From Sphingopyxis sp. FD7 (GTDB taxonomy: Bacteria > Pseudomonadota > Alphaproteobacteria > Sphingomonadales > Sphingomonadaceae): a stretch of DNA of 64,000 nt. The stretch spans positions 310,001 to 374,000 of the forward strand of contig NZ_AP017898.1 of the NCBI RefSeq assembly GCF_003609835.1, read 5' to 3'. Made by a program: the position numbers and the translations under genes. The notes under the pieces are model-generated. The model was not told the DNA's origin. It ran no database searches and saw only the letters and a program-made list of their open reading frames with translations. How positions within the stretch are numbered: the stretch's first letter is position 1; each line of letters starts with the position of its first letter. This document shows positions 51,677 to 60,776 of this stretch, one piece after another.

Positions 51677-52984
51677 TCAGTCCCTTTCCTTGATGTCTGG
51701 AGTGGCGCCAGCGCCGCCGCGGTCGCCGCCCTGGATTGCGTGGATCGCCATCTGACGGCGGTGGCGAGCATTCTGGCTGGCATGAAGCTTCTGCGCCCAG
51801 GCGGGTGTTCCTTCAGCTGCGCCTGTCGGCGCGGCTGCGGGGGCGCCGCCGCCGGCACGGGTGCTTCCTGCTTCCCATGCGGCGCGCTGCCCACGATCGG
51901 CGGCAGCGCTAACGCCGAGACCGCCGCTCATCCGGTTGGCAGCCGCGCCGCGCATGGCGGTCGCAACGCCGCCGAGGCCCGCGCCGACGCTGGTCGAGCC
52001 CGAGGTTTCCTGCCCGAGCTTGTAGGCGGTGGATGCGGCAGACCCCATCGATGTACCGGCGCGGATCGCGCCGAGACCGGCCCCCGCGAGACCGCGTGCC
52101 GCGCCGACGGCGCCAGCGCCTGCCATCGCAAGACCTCCGCCGGCAAGCGCGGTAGTGGCGATCACCGATCCGGCGCCGAGCTGCGGCGCGCCGGCGACGA
52201 GGCCGGATGCGATTCCCGGGCCGAAGATGGAGAGGCCAAAGATCGCGAGGCTCGCGAGCATCAGCGACACGGCCTGTTCGATCGACACCTCGTCGCCGGT
52301 GATCGCACTGGTGAAGTCGGCGAAATAGTTAGAGCCGATGCCGACGATGACCGCGAGCACCATGACCTTGATGCCCGAACTGACGACGTTCCCGAGCACC
52401 CGTTCGGCGAGGAACGACGTGCGGTTCCACAGCGCAAAGGGCACGAGCACGAAGCCGGCGAGCGAAGTGAGCTTGAATTCGAGGATTGTGATGAAAAGCT
52501 GGATCGCGAGGATGAAAAAGGCGGCGATGACGACGACCCAGACGATCACCAGCACGGCGATCTCGATGAAATTGTCGAAGAAGGCGATCGGGCCAACCAA
52601 CTCCTTCGCCTGCTCGAGGAGCGGCCATGCTGCCTCGAAGCCGGTCCCGGCCAGCTTGCCGGGTCGCAATAAATCGTCAGCCGTAATCGCGCTGCCCCCT
52701 GCGGTGAGGCCGAGGCCGGCGAAGCTGCGAAAGATGATATCGGACAGTGTCGAGAAGCTGTTGAGGATCAGGGCGAAGACGCCGACATAGAGGATCTTCT
52801 TGAGGAACTTGGCGATGACGTCGTCTTCGCCGCCGAGCGCCCAGAACAGCCCGGCGAGAGTGATGTCGATGCCGATCAGGATCGTGGTCAGGAAACCGAC
52901 GTCACCGCCCAACAGGCCGAACCCGCTGTCGATGTAGGAGGCGAAGGCCTCCATGAACTGATCGATGACATTCAGGTCATCCAT
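51677..52984 (-). CDS. trbL: Conjugal transfer protein TrbL (VirB6-like)
   Basis: A 435-residue polytopic inner-membrane channel protein. It has several membrane helices (TTILIGIDITLAGLFWALGG, ILYVGVFALILNSFSTL, IAVLVIVWVVVIAAFFILAIQLFITILEFKLTSLAGFVLVPFALW). A Gly/Ala-rich cytoplasmic tail follows. The ATG at 52984 (MDDLNVIDQFMEAF) is chosen by family start. No trbK gene (entry exclusion) is visible in the 135 bp between trbL and trbJ. Confidence 0.9.
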   Translation of the reverse strand: MDDLNVIDQFMEAFASYIDSGFGLLGGDVGFLTTILIGIDITLAGLFWALGGEDDVIAKFLKKILYVGVFALILNSFSTLSDIIFRSFAGLGLTAGGSAITADDLLRPGKLAGTGFEAAWPLLEQAKELVGPIAFFDNFIEIAVLVIVWVVVIAAFFILAIQLFITILEFKLTSLAGFVLVPFALWNRTSFLAERVLGNVVSSGIKVMVLAVIVGIGSNYFADFTSAITGDEVSIEQAVSLMLASLAIFGLSIFGPGIASGLVAGAPQLGAGSVIATTALAGGGLAMAGAGAVGAARGLAGAGLGAIRAGTSMGSAASTAYKLGQETSGSTSVGAGLGGVATAMRGAAANRMSGGLGVSAAADRGQRAAWEAGSTRAGGGAPAAAPTGAAEGTPAWAQKLHASQNARHRRQMAIHAIQGGDRGGAGATPDIKERD

Positions 52985-53119
52985 ATGGGCGGGTTCCTGC
53001 TTGAAGTTGAAAGGTGTCGCGGGGACCGGCGGCCATGAGAGGGGCAAGCCCTACGGCCCCCGCGACGAGACAGGTTCGGACCGGGGGGAGCTGGGGGCGC
53101 GGTCCTCGCCTGCCTCAGC

Positions 53120-53872
53120 TCATTGGCGTGGCGTGTAAGCCTTGCCGTCGCCGAGGAAGCGGCGCGTTGACTCGCGTGCCTCGCGCGCGATCTGGCCCCG
53201 CTGCGCCTGCTCGACCGATTCCGCCCGGAACTGCGCCGCCATCATTTGCTGAAGCTGGAGCTGCTGCTTGGCGGTGAGCGCGAGAAGCTGGTTCGTGGCC
53301 TGCTGCGCCTGAAGCGAGCCTTCCGCGCCCTGGCTGCGCGCGACGATGTCGGCGAGCGCCTGCGTGTCGCTCCGTACGTTGTCGACGATGCGGTTCTGGA
53401 CCCCCATCGTCTGGCGAAACGCGGACATTGCGGTATCGAGTTGATCGCGTGCGCGAGCCACACGCTGATCGCGGCGGAACACCTGATCGAACTCCTGCGG
53501 GTAGAGCTGGCGGAAGCGCTCGTCGAGCTGATCGATGCGGAAGTCGACGCCCTGCGCCTGGCCCATGAGCTGGTCGATCTGCTGGAGGCGCTGGCGAAGC
53601 TCCTGAAGTTGCGGGAAATCGATCCTGGTGAGGTTTTTGCCCTGGTTGATCAGCATTTGCGCTTCGTTCTGGAGGCTCTGGATCTGGTTATTGATCTGGG
53701 CGAGCGTGCGCGCGGCGGTGAGCAGGTTTTGCGAATAGTTCGATGGATCGAACACGCTGAGCTGGGCCGCGACGGGCGTCGAGGTCAACGCGATGCCGAT
53801 ACCGAGCGAGCCGACGGCGCCGAGCGCGAGAGCAGAGAGGCACGCATATTTGCGGATAGGGATACGGGGCAC
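53120..53872 (-). CDS. trbJ: Conjugal transfer protein TrbJ (VirB5-like)
   Basis: A 250-residue secreted pilus-tip component. Signal peptide (CLSALALGAVGSLGIGIALTSTPVAA) is followed by long helices rich in Gln: NLLTAARTLAQINNQIQSLQNEAQMLINQGKNL, LRQRLQQIDQLMGQAQGVDFRIDQLDERFRQLYP. It starts 6 bp after trbE. Confidence 0.9.
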   Translation of the reverse strand: MPRIPIRKYACLSALALGAVGSLGIGIALTSTPVAAQLSVFDPSNYSQNLLTAARTLAQINNQIQSLQNEAQMLINQGKNLTRIDFPQLQELRQRLQQIDQLMGQAQGVDFRIDQLDERFRQLYPQEFDQVFRRDQRVARARDQLDTAMSAFRQTMGVQNRIVDNVRSDTQALADIVARSQGAEGSLQAQQATNQLLALTAKQQLQLQQMMAAQFRAESVEQAQRGQIAREARESTRRFLGDGKAYTPRQ

Positions 53873-53878
53873 GGGAAA

Positions 53879-56347
53879 TTACTCCTTGTCTTCTGGGGGG
53901 CGGGCGGCAGGGTGACGCCCAAGCAGGTCGGCCGCCCAATCGAGGCCGGCTTGGGAGAGAAAGGTCGCGGCGAAGTCGGCCTGGCCCTTTTCGGCCAGCA
54001 CCGCGTCTATGCGCTTCTGGCTGTCGGGATCGGACGCGCCGCACAACGCCAGCGCGATCGGGCCTAGCCCAAGCTCGAACAGCCGGTTGCCGCGCGCTGA
54101 TTGCAGATAATATTGCCGCTTGGGCGTCGCGCGGCTGACCAGTTCGATCTGGCGCGCGTTGAGACCGAAGCGGACGTAGGCCGTCTGGCCCTGCGGCTCG
54201 ATCGCCCGATCATTGGGCAGCAAGATGCGCTGCGGACAGCTTTCGATGATGGCCGGCGCGATCGTGCTGTCGGCGATATCGGCTAGGCTCTGTGTCGCGA
54301 ACACGACGCTGACGTTCTTCTTGCGCAGCACCTTCAGCCACTCACGAATGCGCGCGGCGAACAGCGGGTGGTCGAGGAACACCCAGGCTTCATCCAGTAC
54401 GAGAAGCGTCGGCCGCCCGGTGAAGCGCTCTTCGAGCCGGTGGAACAGGTAGGTCAGCACGGGCGCAACGACGCCCGCCTGCCCCATCAGCGCTTCAGTC
54501 TCGAAGCACTGCACGTCGGCGATCGCTAGATCGTCTTCGGCGGCGTCGAGCAGGCGGCCGAACGGTCCTTCGAGCGTATAGGGCGTGAGCGCCGATCGCA
54601 GCGGTGCCGATTGCAGCAGCAGCGACAGGCCGGTGAGCGTGCGTTCCTCGATCGGGGCAGTCGCGAGATTGGTGAGCGCCGACCAGACGGCCTCCTTGAT
54701 CTCGGGTGTGACCAGTACTTTCTCATGGGCGAGCAGCGCGCCGATCCATTCGGCCGCCCAGGCTCGTTCGTTGGAGCGATCGATGTGGCGCAGCGGCTGG
54801 AAGGCGATCGTTCGCCCGCCCTCGTCATCGGCATGACCGCTCTCGCCGCCAAGCCCGAGCGCGTGATGCGCGCCGCCCATCGCCAGCACGGCCGCGCGCG
54901 CCGAAAATCCCTTGTCGAAGACATAGACCTGGGAGTCTGGATATCGCCGGAACTGAAGCGCGAGCATTGCGAGCAGCACCGACTTTCCGGCCCCGGTGGG
55001 TCCGACGATCAGCATATGACCGACGTCGCCGACATGCGTGCTGAGACGGAACGGCGTCGAGCCGCTGGTTTCCGCATAAAGCAGCGGCGGACCGTCGAGA
55101 TGCGGATTACGCGCCGGTCCTGCCCATACCGAGGACAGCGGCATGAGATGCGCGAGATTCAGGGTGTGGACGATCGGTTGCCGGACGTTCGCATAGACAT
55201 GGCCCGGCAGGCTCGACAGCCACGCCTCGACCACATTCATGCCCTCGCGGATGCAGGTGAAGCCGAGCCCGTTGACGATGCGCTCGACCGCGCGGACCTT
55301 TTCCTCGACGCGGGCGCGGTCGATATCGGCAACGGTGATCGTCGTCGTCAGATAGCCGAACGCGACATGATCGCCGCCGAGCGCCTGCAAGGCCAGGTCG
55401 GCATCGACCACCTTGTTGTCGGCATCGCTGTCGAGAAGCTGGACCGGCTGGTTGTAGATGACTTCGCGCAGCAGCGCGGTGATCGACTTGCGCTTGTTGA
55501 ACCACTGCCGCCGCAGGCGAGTGAGCGCTTTGGTTGCGTCGGTCTTGTCGAGCGCAATGAAGCGCGTCACCCAGCGATAGCCAAAATCCTCATGGTTGAG
55601 TCCGTCGAGGATGCCGGGACGGCTCGCGTTCGGAAATCCGAGAATGGTCAGCGTCCGCAGATGCTGGTCGCCCAGCATCGGCTCCAGCCCGCCGGTCAGC
55701 GGCGTGTCGGCCAGCAGCCCGTCCAGATAGATGGGCGTTTCGGGCACGGCGACGACATGGCGGCGCGCGGAGATCGCACCGTGGAGAAAGGTCAGCATTT
55801 CGCTGTCGCCGAGCGCGCGCACCTCGGGCATGAAGCCTCTGAACAGGTCAAGCGCGCGATCCGTCTCGGCGATGAAGCCGGCAAGCGCTTGTCGCCAGTC
55901 GCGGCCCTTCGCGTCGTCGCTGCGCTCGACCAGCGCTCGGCCCGCCGTGTCCGCCTGATCGGGCGGAGGCAGGAAGGTGAGCGTCAGATAATAGCGGCTC
56001 TCGAAATGCGCGCCCGCGCTTTCGAACGCCGCGCGCCGTTCCTCATCGACCAGCCACGACGCCGCATCGGGAAAGCTGCTGTCGGGATAACCCAGCGCTT
56101 CGCGCCGCTCGGCCTCGAAATGGAGTGCCCAGCCCGAGCCGAAGCGCTTCAGGACATTGTTCGCCCGCGCGCAGGCGGCGACAAGCTCGGCTTCGGTGGC
56201 GGATTCTAGATCGGGGCCGCGGAACCTGAGGACGCGCGAAAAGCTGCCGTCCTTGTTGAGCACCACGCCGGGCGCGACAAGCGCCGCCCATGGAAGGTGA
56301 TCGGCGAGCCGGGCGGCCTTCTGACGGTATTCGCGCAGATTCAGCAT
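53879..56347 (-). CDS. trbE: Conjugal transfer ATPase TrbE (VirB4-like)
   Basis: An 822-residue motor ATPase of the mating channel. Walker A is GPTGAGKSVLLAMLA, Walker B region LLVLDEAWVFLDHPLFAARIREWLKVLRKKNVSVVFATQSL with the catalytic Glu. The N-terminal VirB4 domain (DHLPWAALVAPGVVLNKDGSFSRVLRFRG) is present. The ATG at 56347 is the family start; the frame is open far upstream without similarity. It overlaps the end of trbD by 7 bp. Confidence 0.94.
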   Translation of the reverse strand: MLNLREYRQKAARLADHLPWAALVAPGVVLNKDGSFSRVLRFRGPDLESATEAELVAACARANNVLKRFGSGWALHFEAERREALGYPDSSFPDAASWLVDEERRAAFESAGAHFESRYYLTLTFLPPPDQADTAGRALVERSDDAKGRDWRQALAGFIAETDRALDLFRGFMPEVRALGDSEMLTFLHGAISARRHVVAVPETPIYLDGLLADTPLTGGLEPMLGDQHLRTLTILGFPNASRPGILDGLNHEDFGYRWVTRFIALDKTDATKALTRLRRQWFNKRKSITALLREVIYNQPVQLLDSDADNKVVDADLALQALGGDHVAFGYLTTTITVADIDRARVEEKVRAVERIVNGLGFTCIREGMNVVEAWLSSLPGHVYANVRQPIVHTLNLAHLMPLSSVWAGPARNPHLDGPPLLYAETSGSTPFRLSTHVGDVGHMLIVGPTGAGKSVLLAMLALQFRRYPDSQVYVFDKGFSARAAVLAMGGAHHALGLGGESGHADDEGGRTIAFQPLRHIDRSNERAWAAEWIGALLAHEKVLVTPEIKEAVWSALTNLATAPIEERTLTGLSLLLQSAPLRSALTPYTLEGPFGRLLDAAEDDLAIADVQCFETEALMGQAGVVAPVLTYLFHRLEERFTGRPTLLVLDEAWVFLDHPLFAARIREWLKVLRKKNVSVVFATQSLADIADSTIAPAIIESCPQRILLPNDRAIEPQGQTAYVRFGLNARQIELVSRATPKRQYYLQSARGNRLFELGLGPIALALCGASDPDSQKRIDAVLAEKGQADFAATFLSQAGLDWAADLLGRHPAARPPEDKE

Positions 56348-56613
56348 GACAGATGCCCCTTCTGGCGAAGGTGGCGAACCAGGACCGGGGCGAAGTCGGG
56401 ATCGCGTTTGGCGGCGAACACCGCGAGGGTGTGCCCGAACGCCCACATGGCCAGCCCGGCGATCCACTGCTGGAGACCGAGCCCGAGCGCGGCCGCGATC
56501 GTACCATTGACGATCGCGATCGCCCTCGGCGCCCCGCCGAGCAGGATCGGCTCGGCGAGCGCGCGGTGCATCGGCGCCTCGAAACCCTCGATATGACTGC
56601 CGGAGGCGATCAC
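56341..56613 (-). CDS. trbD: Conjugal transfer protein TrbD (VirB3-like)
   Basis: A 90-residue membrane protein: IEGFEAPMHRALAEPILLGGAPRAIAIVNGTIAAALGLGLQQWIAGLAMWAFGHTLAVFAAKRDPDFAPVLVRHLRQKG. The GTG start at 56613 overlaps the trbC stop (GTGA). The VirB3-type hydrophobic pair and the C-terminal RxKxPDF-like segment (KRDPDFAP) are seen. Short but well supported by context. Confidence 0.88.
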   Translation of the reverse strand: MIASGSHIEGFEAPMHRALAEPILLGGAPRAIAIVNGTIAAALGLGLQQWIAGLAMWAFGHTLAVFAAKRDPDFAPVLVRHLRQKGHLSC

Positions 56614-56963
56614 GAGATGAGCGCTCCACCGCCGAAGCTGAAGAAGCTGAGGAAGAAGCTCGACGCCGCGAACGCAATCGACAGGCCGAAGATGATCTGG
56701 ATGAGGCGGCGGAACCCGCCTGCTGTCTCGCCGAACGCCAGCGTCAAACCGGTGACGATGATGATGATCACCGCGACGATCTTGGCGACCGGACCCTGGA
56801 CCGACTCCAGCACCTGCTGGAGCGGTTCCTCCCACGGCATGCCCGAGCCGGCGGCCTGCGCGGTGGCGGCGAGCGCAAGCCCGAGGCCGATGGCGGCTCC
56901 GGTGAGGAAGATGCTCCGACGATCAGGAATACGGGCAGGAATACGGGACAAGCGCATGGTCAT
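56610..56963 (-). CDS. trbC: Conjugal transfer prepilin TrbC (VirB2-like)
   Basis: A 117-residue pilin precursor: a signal sequence (IFLTGAAIGLGLALAATAQAAGSGMPWEEPLQQVLESVQGPVAKIVAVIII), then two hydrophobic helices (VAVIIIIVTGLTLAFG, LIQIIFGLSIAFAASSFFLSFFSFGG). It is cleaved and possibly circularised to make the pilus. The ATG overlaps the trbB stop (ATGA). Confidence 0.9.
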   Translation of the reverse strand: MTMRLSRIPARIPDRRSIFLTGAAIGLGLALAATAQAAGSGMPWEEPLQQVLESVQGPVAKIVAVIIIIVTGLTLAFGETAGGFRRLIQIIFGLSIAFAASSFFLSFFSFGGGALIS

Positions 56964-57982
56964 TCTCCTTGGGGTTCGAGGGCGTGGTCGGGAGTAAGGT
57001 CGAGGACGGCGTAGCCGCCGTCGGGATCGAGGCCGGCGACGCGCGCGATCGTGTCGACGCGGCGCGCGAGGCCGCGCCCGGCGATGAACACGATCATGTC
57101 GATGGATTCGGCGATCAGCCGGCGCGGAACGGTGACGACGCTTTCCTGCACGAGCTGCTCGAGCCGGTAGAGGGCCGACACTGCCGAATTGGCGTGGACG
57201 GTTGCGATGCCGCCCGGATGCCCGGTGTTCCAGGCTTTGAGCATGTCGAGCGCTTCGCGCCCGCGCACCTCGCCAACGACGATGCGATCGGGGCGGAGCC
57301 GCAATGTCGAGCGGACAAGATCAGCCATCGTGACGCCGCCGGCTCCGGCAGTGCCGATCGTACGCGTGCGCAGCCCCACCACGTCGGGCGCGGCGCATTG
57401 CAACTCACGCGTGTCTTCAATGATGATGACGCGTTCATCGAGGTGCGCCATCTCGGCGAGCAGCGCGTTGGCAAGCGTCGTCTTGCCCGAACTGGTGCCG
57501 CCCGCGACCAGGATGTTCTTGCGCTCGACCACGGCCATCGACAGCAGTCGCGCCGTGTCGGCGAGCATGATGCCGTCCCGCACATAGTCGAGCAAAGTGT
57601 AGATGCGCGCCGCGGGCTTGCGGATCGAGAAGCATGGCGCGAGGCTGACCGGCGGCAGGATACCCTCGAACCGCTCGCCCGCGCCTTCGCCGTGCGGCGG
57701 CAGCTCGGCCGAAACGATCGGCGCATTGCCATGAACCTCGGTGCGCGCGTGGGATGCTACCAGACGAATGATCCGCTCGACTTGCGCGGGCTCATATTTG
57801 GTGCCGGTATCGATCCGGCCTTCGCCAAGTCGATCGAGGCGCAACACGCCGTCCGGGTTGACCATGATCTCGATGACCATCGGATCGGCCAGCGCCGCCG
57901 CGATAGTCGTCCCCATCGCGGTGCGCAGCATCGCGCGCCGACGCCCTGCGGAATTATCGGAGCCGAAAAGCGTGTCGCTCAT
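56960..57982 (-). CDS. trbB: Conjugal transfer ATPase TrbB (VirB11-like)
   Basis: A 340-residue hexameric ATPase. Walker A is NILVAGGTSSGKTTLANALL, the Asp box IIIEDTRELQC, Walker B/His box LRLRPDRIVVGEVRGREALDMLKAWNTGHPGGIATVHANS. N-terminal domain is complete. It powers pilus assembly and substrate transfer with TrbE. It overlaps the copG-like gene end by 4 bp. Confidence 0.95.
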   Translation of the reverse strand: MSDTLFGSDNSAGRRRAMLRTAMGTTIAAALADPMVIEIMVNPDGVLRLDRLGEGRIDTGTKYEPAQVERIIRLVASHARTEVHGNAPIVSAELPPHGEGAGERFEGILPPVSLAPCFSIRKPAARIYTLLDYVRDGIMLADTARLLSMAVVERKNILVAGGTSSGKTTLANALLAEMAHLDERVIIIEDTRELQCAAPDVVGLRTRTIGTAGAGGVTMADLVRSTLRLRPDRIVVGEVRGREALDMLKAWNTGHPGGIATVHANSAVSALYRLEQLVQESVVTVPRRLIAESIDMIVFIAGRGLARRVDTIARVAGLDPDGGYAVLDLTPDHALEPQGE

Positions 57983-58404
57983 CGCCCACCTCCATTGTCT
58001 TTCGCGGAGGCAGCAAGCGTGCGCTGGCCGCTGGCGAGCGCTTCGCCGACGCGGGCAATGAACGCCTCGAAGCGGTCTCGGCCGATCGCACGCGCCGCTT
58101 CGTCGGCTTCGGCCAAAGGGGCCTGCACCATCAGTTCATAGCGGATGAACAGCGCCAGGCTCTCGAGCAGCACATGCCCGTCACGCTCGACACGCCCCAG
58201 CGCGAGCGACATGCGATCGAGCCGCTGGCTGAACTTGTTCTCCAGCCCGCTCGCCGCCTGCCGGTTGAGCCAGGCGGTGAGCGCGTCGGTGAGGATCGCC
58301 GATTTGGACGCGCCGGGCTGGCTCGCCAGCGCCTCGAAGCGGTGGCTCAGATCTTCGGGCAGGAAGAGCTGGTAGCGGACGCGGTTGGGTTTGATCGCCG
58401 CCAT
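57979..58404 (-). CDS. CopG/ribbon-helix-helix family protein of the trb cluster
   Basis: A 141-residue protein: RVRYQLFLPEDLSHRFEALASQPGASKSAILTDALTAWLNRQAASGLENKF is a ribbon-helix-helix DNA-binding core. The C-terminal helices (SLALGRVERDGHVLLESLALFIRYELMVQAPLAEADEAARAIGRDRFEAF) are typical of the small regulators encoded between traG and trbB in these elements. It likely regulates the transfer operon. It starts 2 bp after traG. Confidence 0.83.
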   Translation of the reverse strand: MAAIKPNRVRYQLFLPEDLSHRFEALASQPGASKSAILTDALTAWLNRQAASGLENKFSQRLDRMSLALGRVERDGHVLLESLALFIRYELMVQAPLAEADEAARAIGRDRFEAFIARVGEALASGQRTLAASAKDNGGGR

Positions 58405-58406
58405 CG

Positions 58407-60434
58407 TCAGAAGCTCGGCAGTGTGTCGCTGTCGCGACCCTGGTTGATGGTATGGGCGCGGATCAGCGTGCCGGTGGTGCCGGCGCGGTCCATCGCGTGC
58501 TTTTCGGCGACGGGATCGGTGTCGTCGCGGTCGAGGCCGAGAAGATCGAGCTGCCTGGGCGGTTCGGGCTTTTTGGTCTGTTCCTCGCCGAGTCCGGGAT
58601 GGCGCTGCTGTTGCAAGCCGCCGTCCTCATCGGCTTTCGCGTCGTCGTCGGCCTTGCCAAGCCGGCTGTCAGGCGCGCGGACCAGCCCGCTCCAATCGTC
58701 GGGGCGGCCCTGCGGGCGATCGGGATAGTCTCCGGGCGCGAGCTGGGGCGGCGGCGCGATCCGCTCGCGGAAATTGCGATCCTCGTAATAGCGCAGCTTC
58801 TTCGCGCGGATCGGCGCCATGCCGGAAACGAGCACCAGTTCGTCCTTGGGCGGGAGCTGCATCACCTCGCCGGTGGTCAGGAGCGGCCGCGCCGTCTCCT
58901 GCCGGCTGACCATGACATGGGCCAACCACAGCGCGAGCCTGTGGCCGGCGTAGTTGCGCATCGCGCGCTGCTCGGTGGCGATGCCGAGCGCGTCCGAGAT
59001 CCGCCGCGCCGTGCGTTCGTCATTGGTCGCGAAGGCAATACGGACATGGCAGTTATCGAGAATGGAGTTGTGCTCGCCATATGCCTTCTCGATTTGATTG
59101 AGCGACTGCGCGATCAGGAAGGCGCGAACCCCATAGCCTGCAAGAAACGCAAGGCTGGTCTCGAAGAAGTCGAGGCGCCCCAATGCCGGAAACTCGTCCA
59201 GCATCATCAGGAGCTTGTGCTTGCCCGCCTTGGCAGGATCGGCATCCAGCTTCTCGGTAAGGCGGCGACCAATCTGGTTGAGCACCAAGCGTACCAGCGG
59301 CTTGGTTCGGCTGATGTCCGATGGCGGAATGACGAGGTAGAGCGAGACGGGGTGGCCCGCCTCGACGAGATCCGCGATCCGCCAGTCGCAGCGCGACGTG
59401 ACCTCGGCGACGGTCGGGTCGCGATAGAGGCCGAGAAATGACATGGCGGTGGAGAGGACGCCGCTGCGCTCGTTCTCGGACTTGTTGAGCACCTCGCGCG
59501 CCGCCGACGCCACGACCGGATGCACGATCGGCGCATCCTTCGTGCCGAGATGATTGGTGGTCATCATCCGCCGGAGCGTGGTGACGAACGGCTGCTGGGG
59601 GTCCGACAGGAATGTGGCTACCCGCGCGAGCGTCTTTTCCGGCTCGGCATAAAGAACGTGGAGGATCGCGCCGACCAGCAGGCTGTGGCTGGTTTTCTCC
59701 CAATGGTTGCGCCGTTCGAGCGCGCCTTCGGGATCGACCAGGATGTCGGCGATGTTCTGGACGTCGCGGACCTCATGCTCGCCGCGCCGGACTTCGAGCA
59801 GCGGGTTGTATTTGGCGGAAGCGGGATCGGTCGGGTTGAACAGCAGGACGTGGGAGAAGCGCGCGCGCCAACCGGCGGTGAGCTGCCAGTTTTCACCCTT
59901 GATGTCGTGAACGACGGTGCTGCCGGTCCAGCCGAGCAACGTCGGTATGACCAGCCCGACGCCCTTGCCCGAACGGGTCGGCGCGAACGCCATGATATGT
60001 TCGGGGCCGTTATGGCGCAGATAACGGCCACGCGAGCGGCCCAGGAACACGCCGGCGTCACCATGAAGGCCTGCCCGCTCGATCTCGTTCGGCTTGGCCC
60101 AGCGCGCGGAACCATAAGTGGTGACCTGGCGCGACTGCCGCGCGCGCCAGAGCGAGCCTGCGATCGCCGCGCCGCAGCCGATGAAACCGCTCGCGCCGGC
60201 GAGCGCGCCGGCCTTGTCGAAAACATGCGGCGCATAGGCATCGTAGTGATACCACCAGGGGAAGAGCGCCCAGGGACGATAGACCGGCGTGCTTCCAGCC
60301 ATGAACCAGGCCGGACCAAGTTCGGGCTGGTAGGCGAGCATCGCCGCCGCCCATTGGGTCGCCGCCCAGAGGCCCGCGATCACGATTGCGAACACGACAA
60401 GGATCTGGCCGATGAGCAATTTGGTCGGGGTCAC
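58407..60434 (-). CDS. traG: Type IV coupling protein TraG (VirD4-like)
   Basis: A 675-residue ATPase that links the relaxosome to the channel. Two N-terminal membrane helices (LIGQILVVFAIVIAGLWAA, GASGFIGCGAAIAGSLW) precede Walker A (AFAPTRSGKGVGLVIPTLL) and Walker B (LLMMLDEFPALGRLDFFETSLAFLAGYGVRAFLIAQSLNQI). A Gln/Pro-rich tail follows. The GTG at 60434 (VTPTKLLIGQILVVF) has GGGAG 7 bp upstream and fits the family start; an ATG at 60452 adds six residues. It is the 5'-most gene of the trb transcript seen. Confidence 0.93.
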   Translation of the reverse strand: MTPTKLLIGQILVVFAIVIAGLWAATQWAAAMLAYQPELGPAWFMAGSTPVYRPWALFPWWYHYDAYAPHVFDKAGALAGASGFIGCGAAIAGSLWRARQSRQVTTYGSARWAKPNEIERAGLHGDAGVFLGRSRGRYLRHNGPEHIMAFAPTRSGKGVGLVIPTLLGWTGSTVVHDIKGENWQLTAGWRARFSHVLLFNPTDPASAKYNPLLEVRRGEHEVRDVQNIADILVDPEGALERRNHWEKTSHSLLVGAILHVLYAEPEKTLARVATFLSDPQQPFVTTLRRMMTTNHLGTKDAPIVHPVVASAAREVLNKSENERSGVLSTAMSFLGLYRDPTVAEVTSRCDWRIADLVEAGHPVSLYLVIPPSDISRTKPLVRLVLNQIGRRLTEKLDADPAKAGKHKLLMMLDEFPALGRLDFFETSLAFLAGYGVRAFLIAQSLNQIEKAYGEHNSILDNCHVRIAFATNDERTARRISDALGIATEQRAMRNYAGHRLALWLAHVMVSRQETARPLLTTGEVMQLPPKDELVLVSGMAPIRAKKLRYYEDRNFRERIAPPPQLAPGDYPDRPQGRPDDWSGLVRAPDSRLGKADDDAKADEDGGLQQQRHPGLGEEQTKKPEPPRQLDLLGLDRDDTDPVAEKHAMDRAGTTGTLIRAHTINQGRDSDTLPSF

Positions 60435-60452
60435 GTTGAAGCTCCCGCCCAT

Positions 60453-60776
60453 ACCGCCGGATGCGGTCGGGGCGCGGCTTCAAGACTCGGCTATGGGCCG
60501 CCCGAAATGAACGGAGCCGCTGGGGGCTGGTGGGTGACCGAAGGAGATCACTCGTCGGCGACTGACTCAATATTCCAGCTCTGTTCTTTTGATCGAGCTA
60601 TGACCCGAGTTGATGATTCTGCCCTGCCGTTGTCCCTCGAGGTGGCACTGACCACCACACCGCACCGCCGATGACCCGCTACACCCTGCAAAAATCCGAG
60701 CTGCAAATTCGGGCTTGCGTGTCGGATTATCAGACATTATATCGCATTTAATGTAGTGAAATCGTGCGAGGCATGC
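60453..60776. other. Divergent promoter region between traG and the five-gene operon
   Basis: This 324-bp gap separates traG (minus) from the operon (plus). The last 60 bp are AT-rich, carry the 21-bp palindrome at 60734-60754 and thus look like the promoter and operator of the operon. Relaxase-like sequence is not seen upstream of traG. A 26-codon reading frame at 60671-60751 is not supported. Confidence 0.6.
60734..60754. promoter_or_regulatory. Palindrome ACATTA-N9-TAATGT before the five-gene operon
   Basis: Perfect 6+6 inverted repeat in the only AT-rich stretch of the gap, 22 bp before the first start codon of the operon that encodes an XRE regulator. A likely operator for autoregulation; binding is inference. 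Confidence 0.5.

Larger units (their letters stand above)
48305..60434. mobile_element. Trb-type conjugation module of an integrative or plasmid-derived element
   Basis: Fourteen-gene minus-strand block: traG, copG-like, trbB, C, D, E, J, L, F, G, I, DUF2274 and an excisionase-like HTH. The order matches the trb clusters found on integrative conjugative elements of sphingomonads and rhizobia. Many stop/start overlaps indicate one transcript. No relaxase, traF-type peptidase or integrase is seen in the window, so only the mating-channel and coupling parts can be shown. The ends are approximate. Confidence 0.75.

Noticed and set aside
52985..53119. Possible trbK between trbL and trbJ
   Set aside because: All minus-strand frames in the 135 bp are closed or lack a lipoprotein signal, so no trbK is called.
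60671..60751. 26-codon ATG frame just before the five-gene operon
   Set aside because: No ribosome binding site is seen, and it runs through the operator-like palindrome; probably leader DNA.
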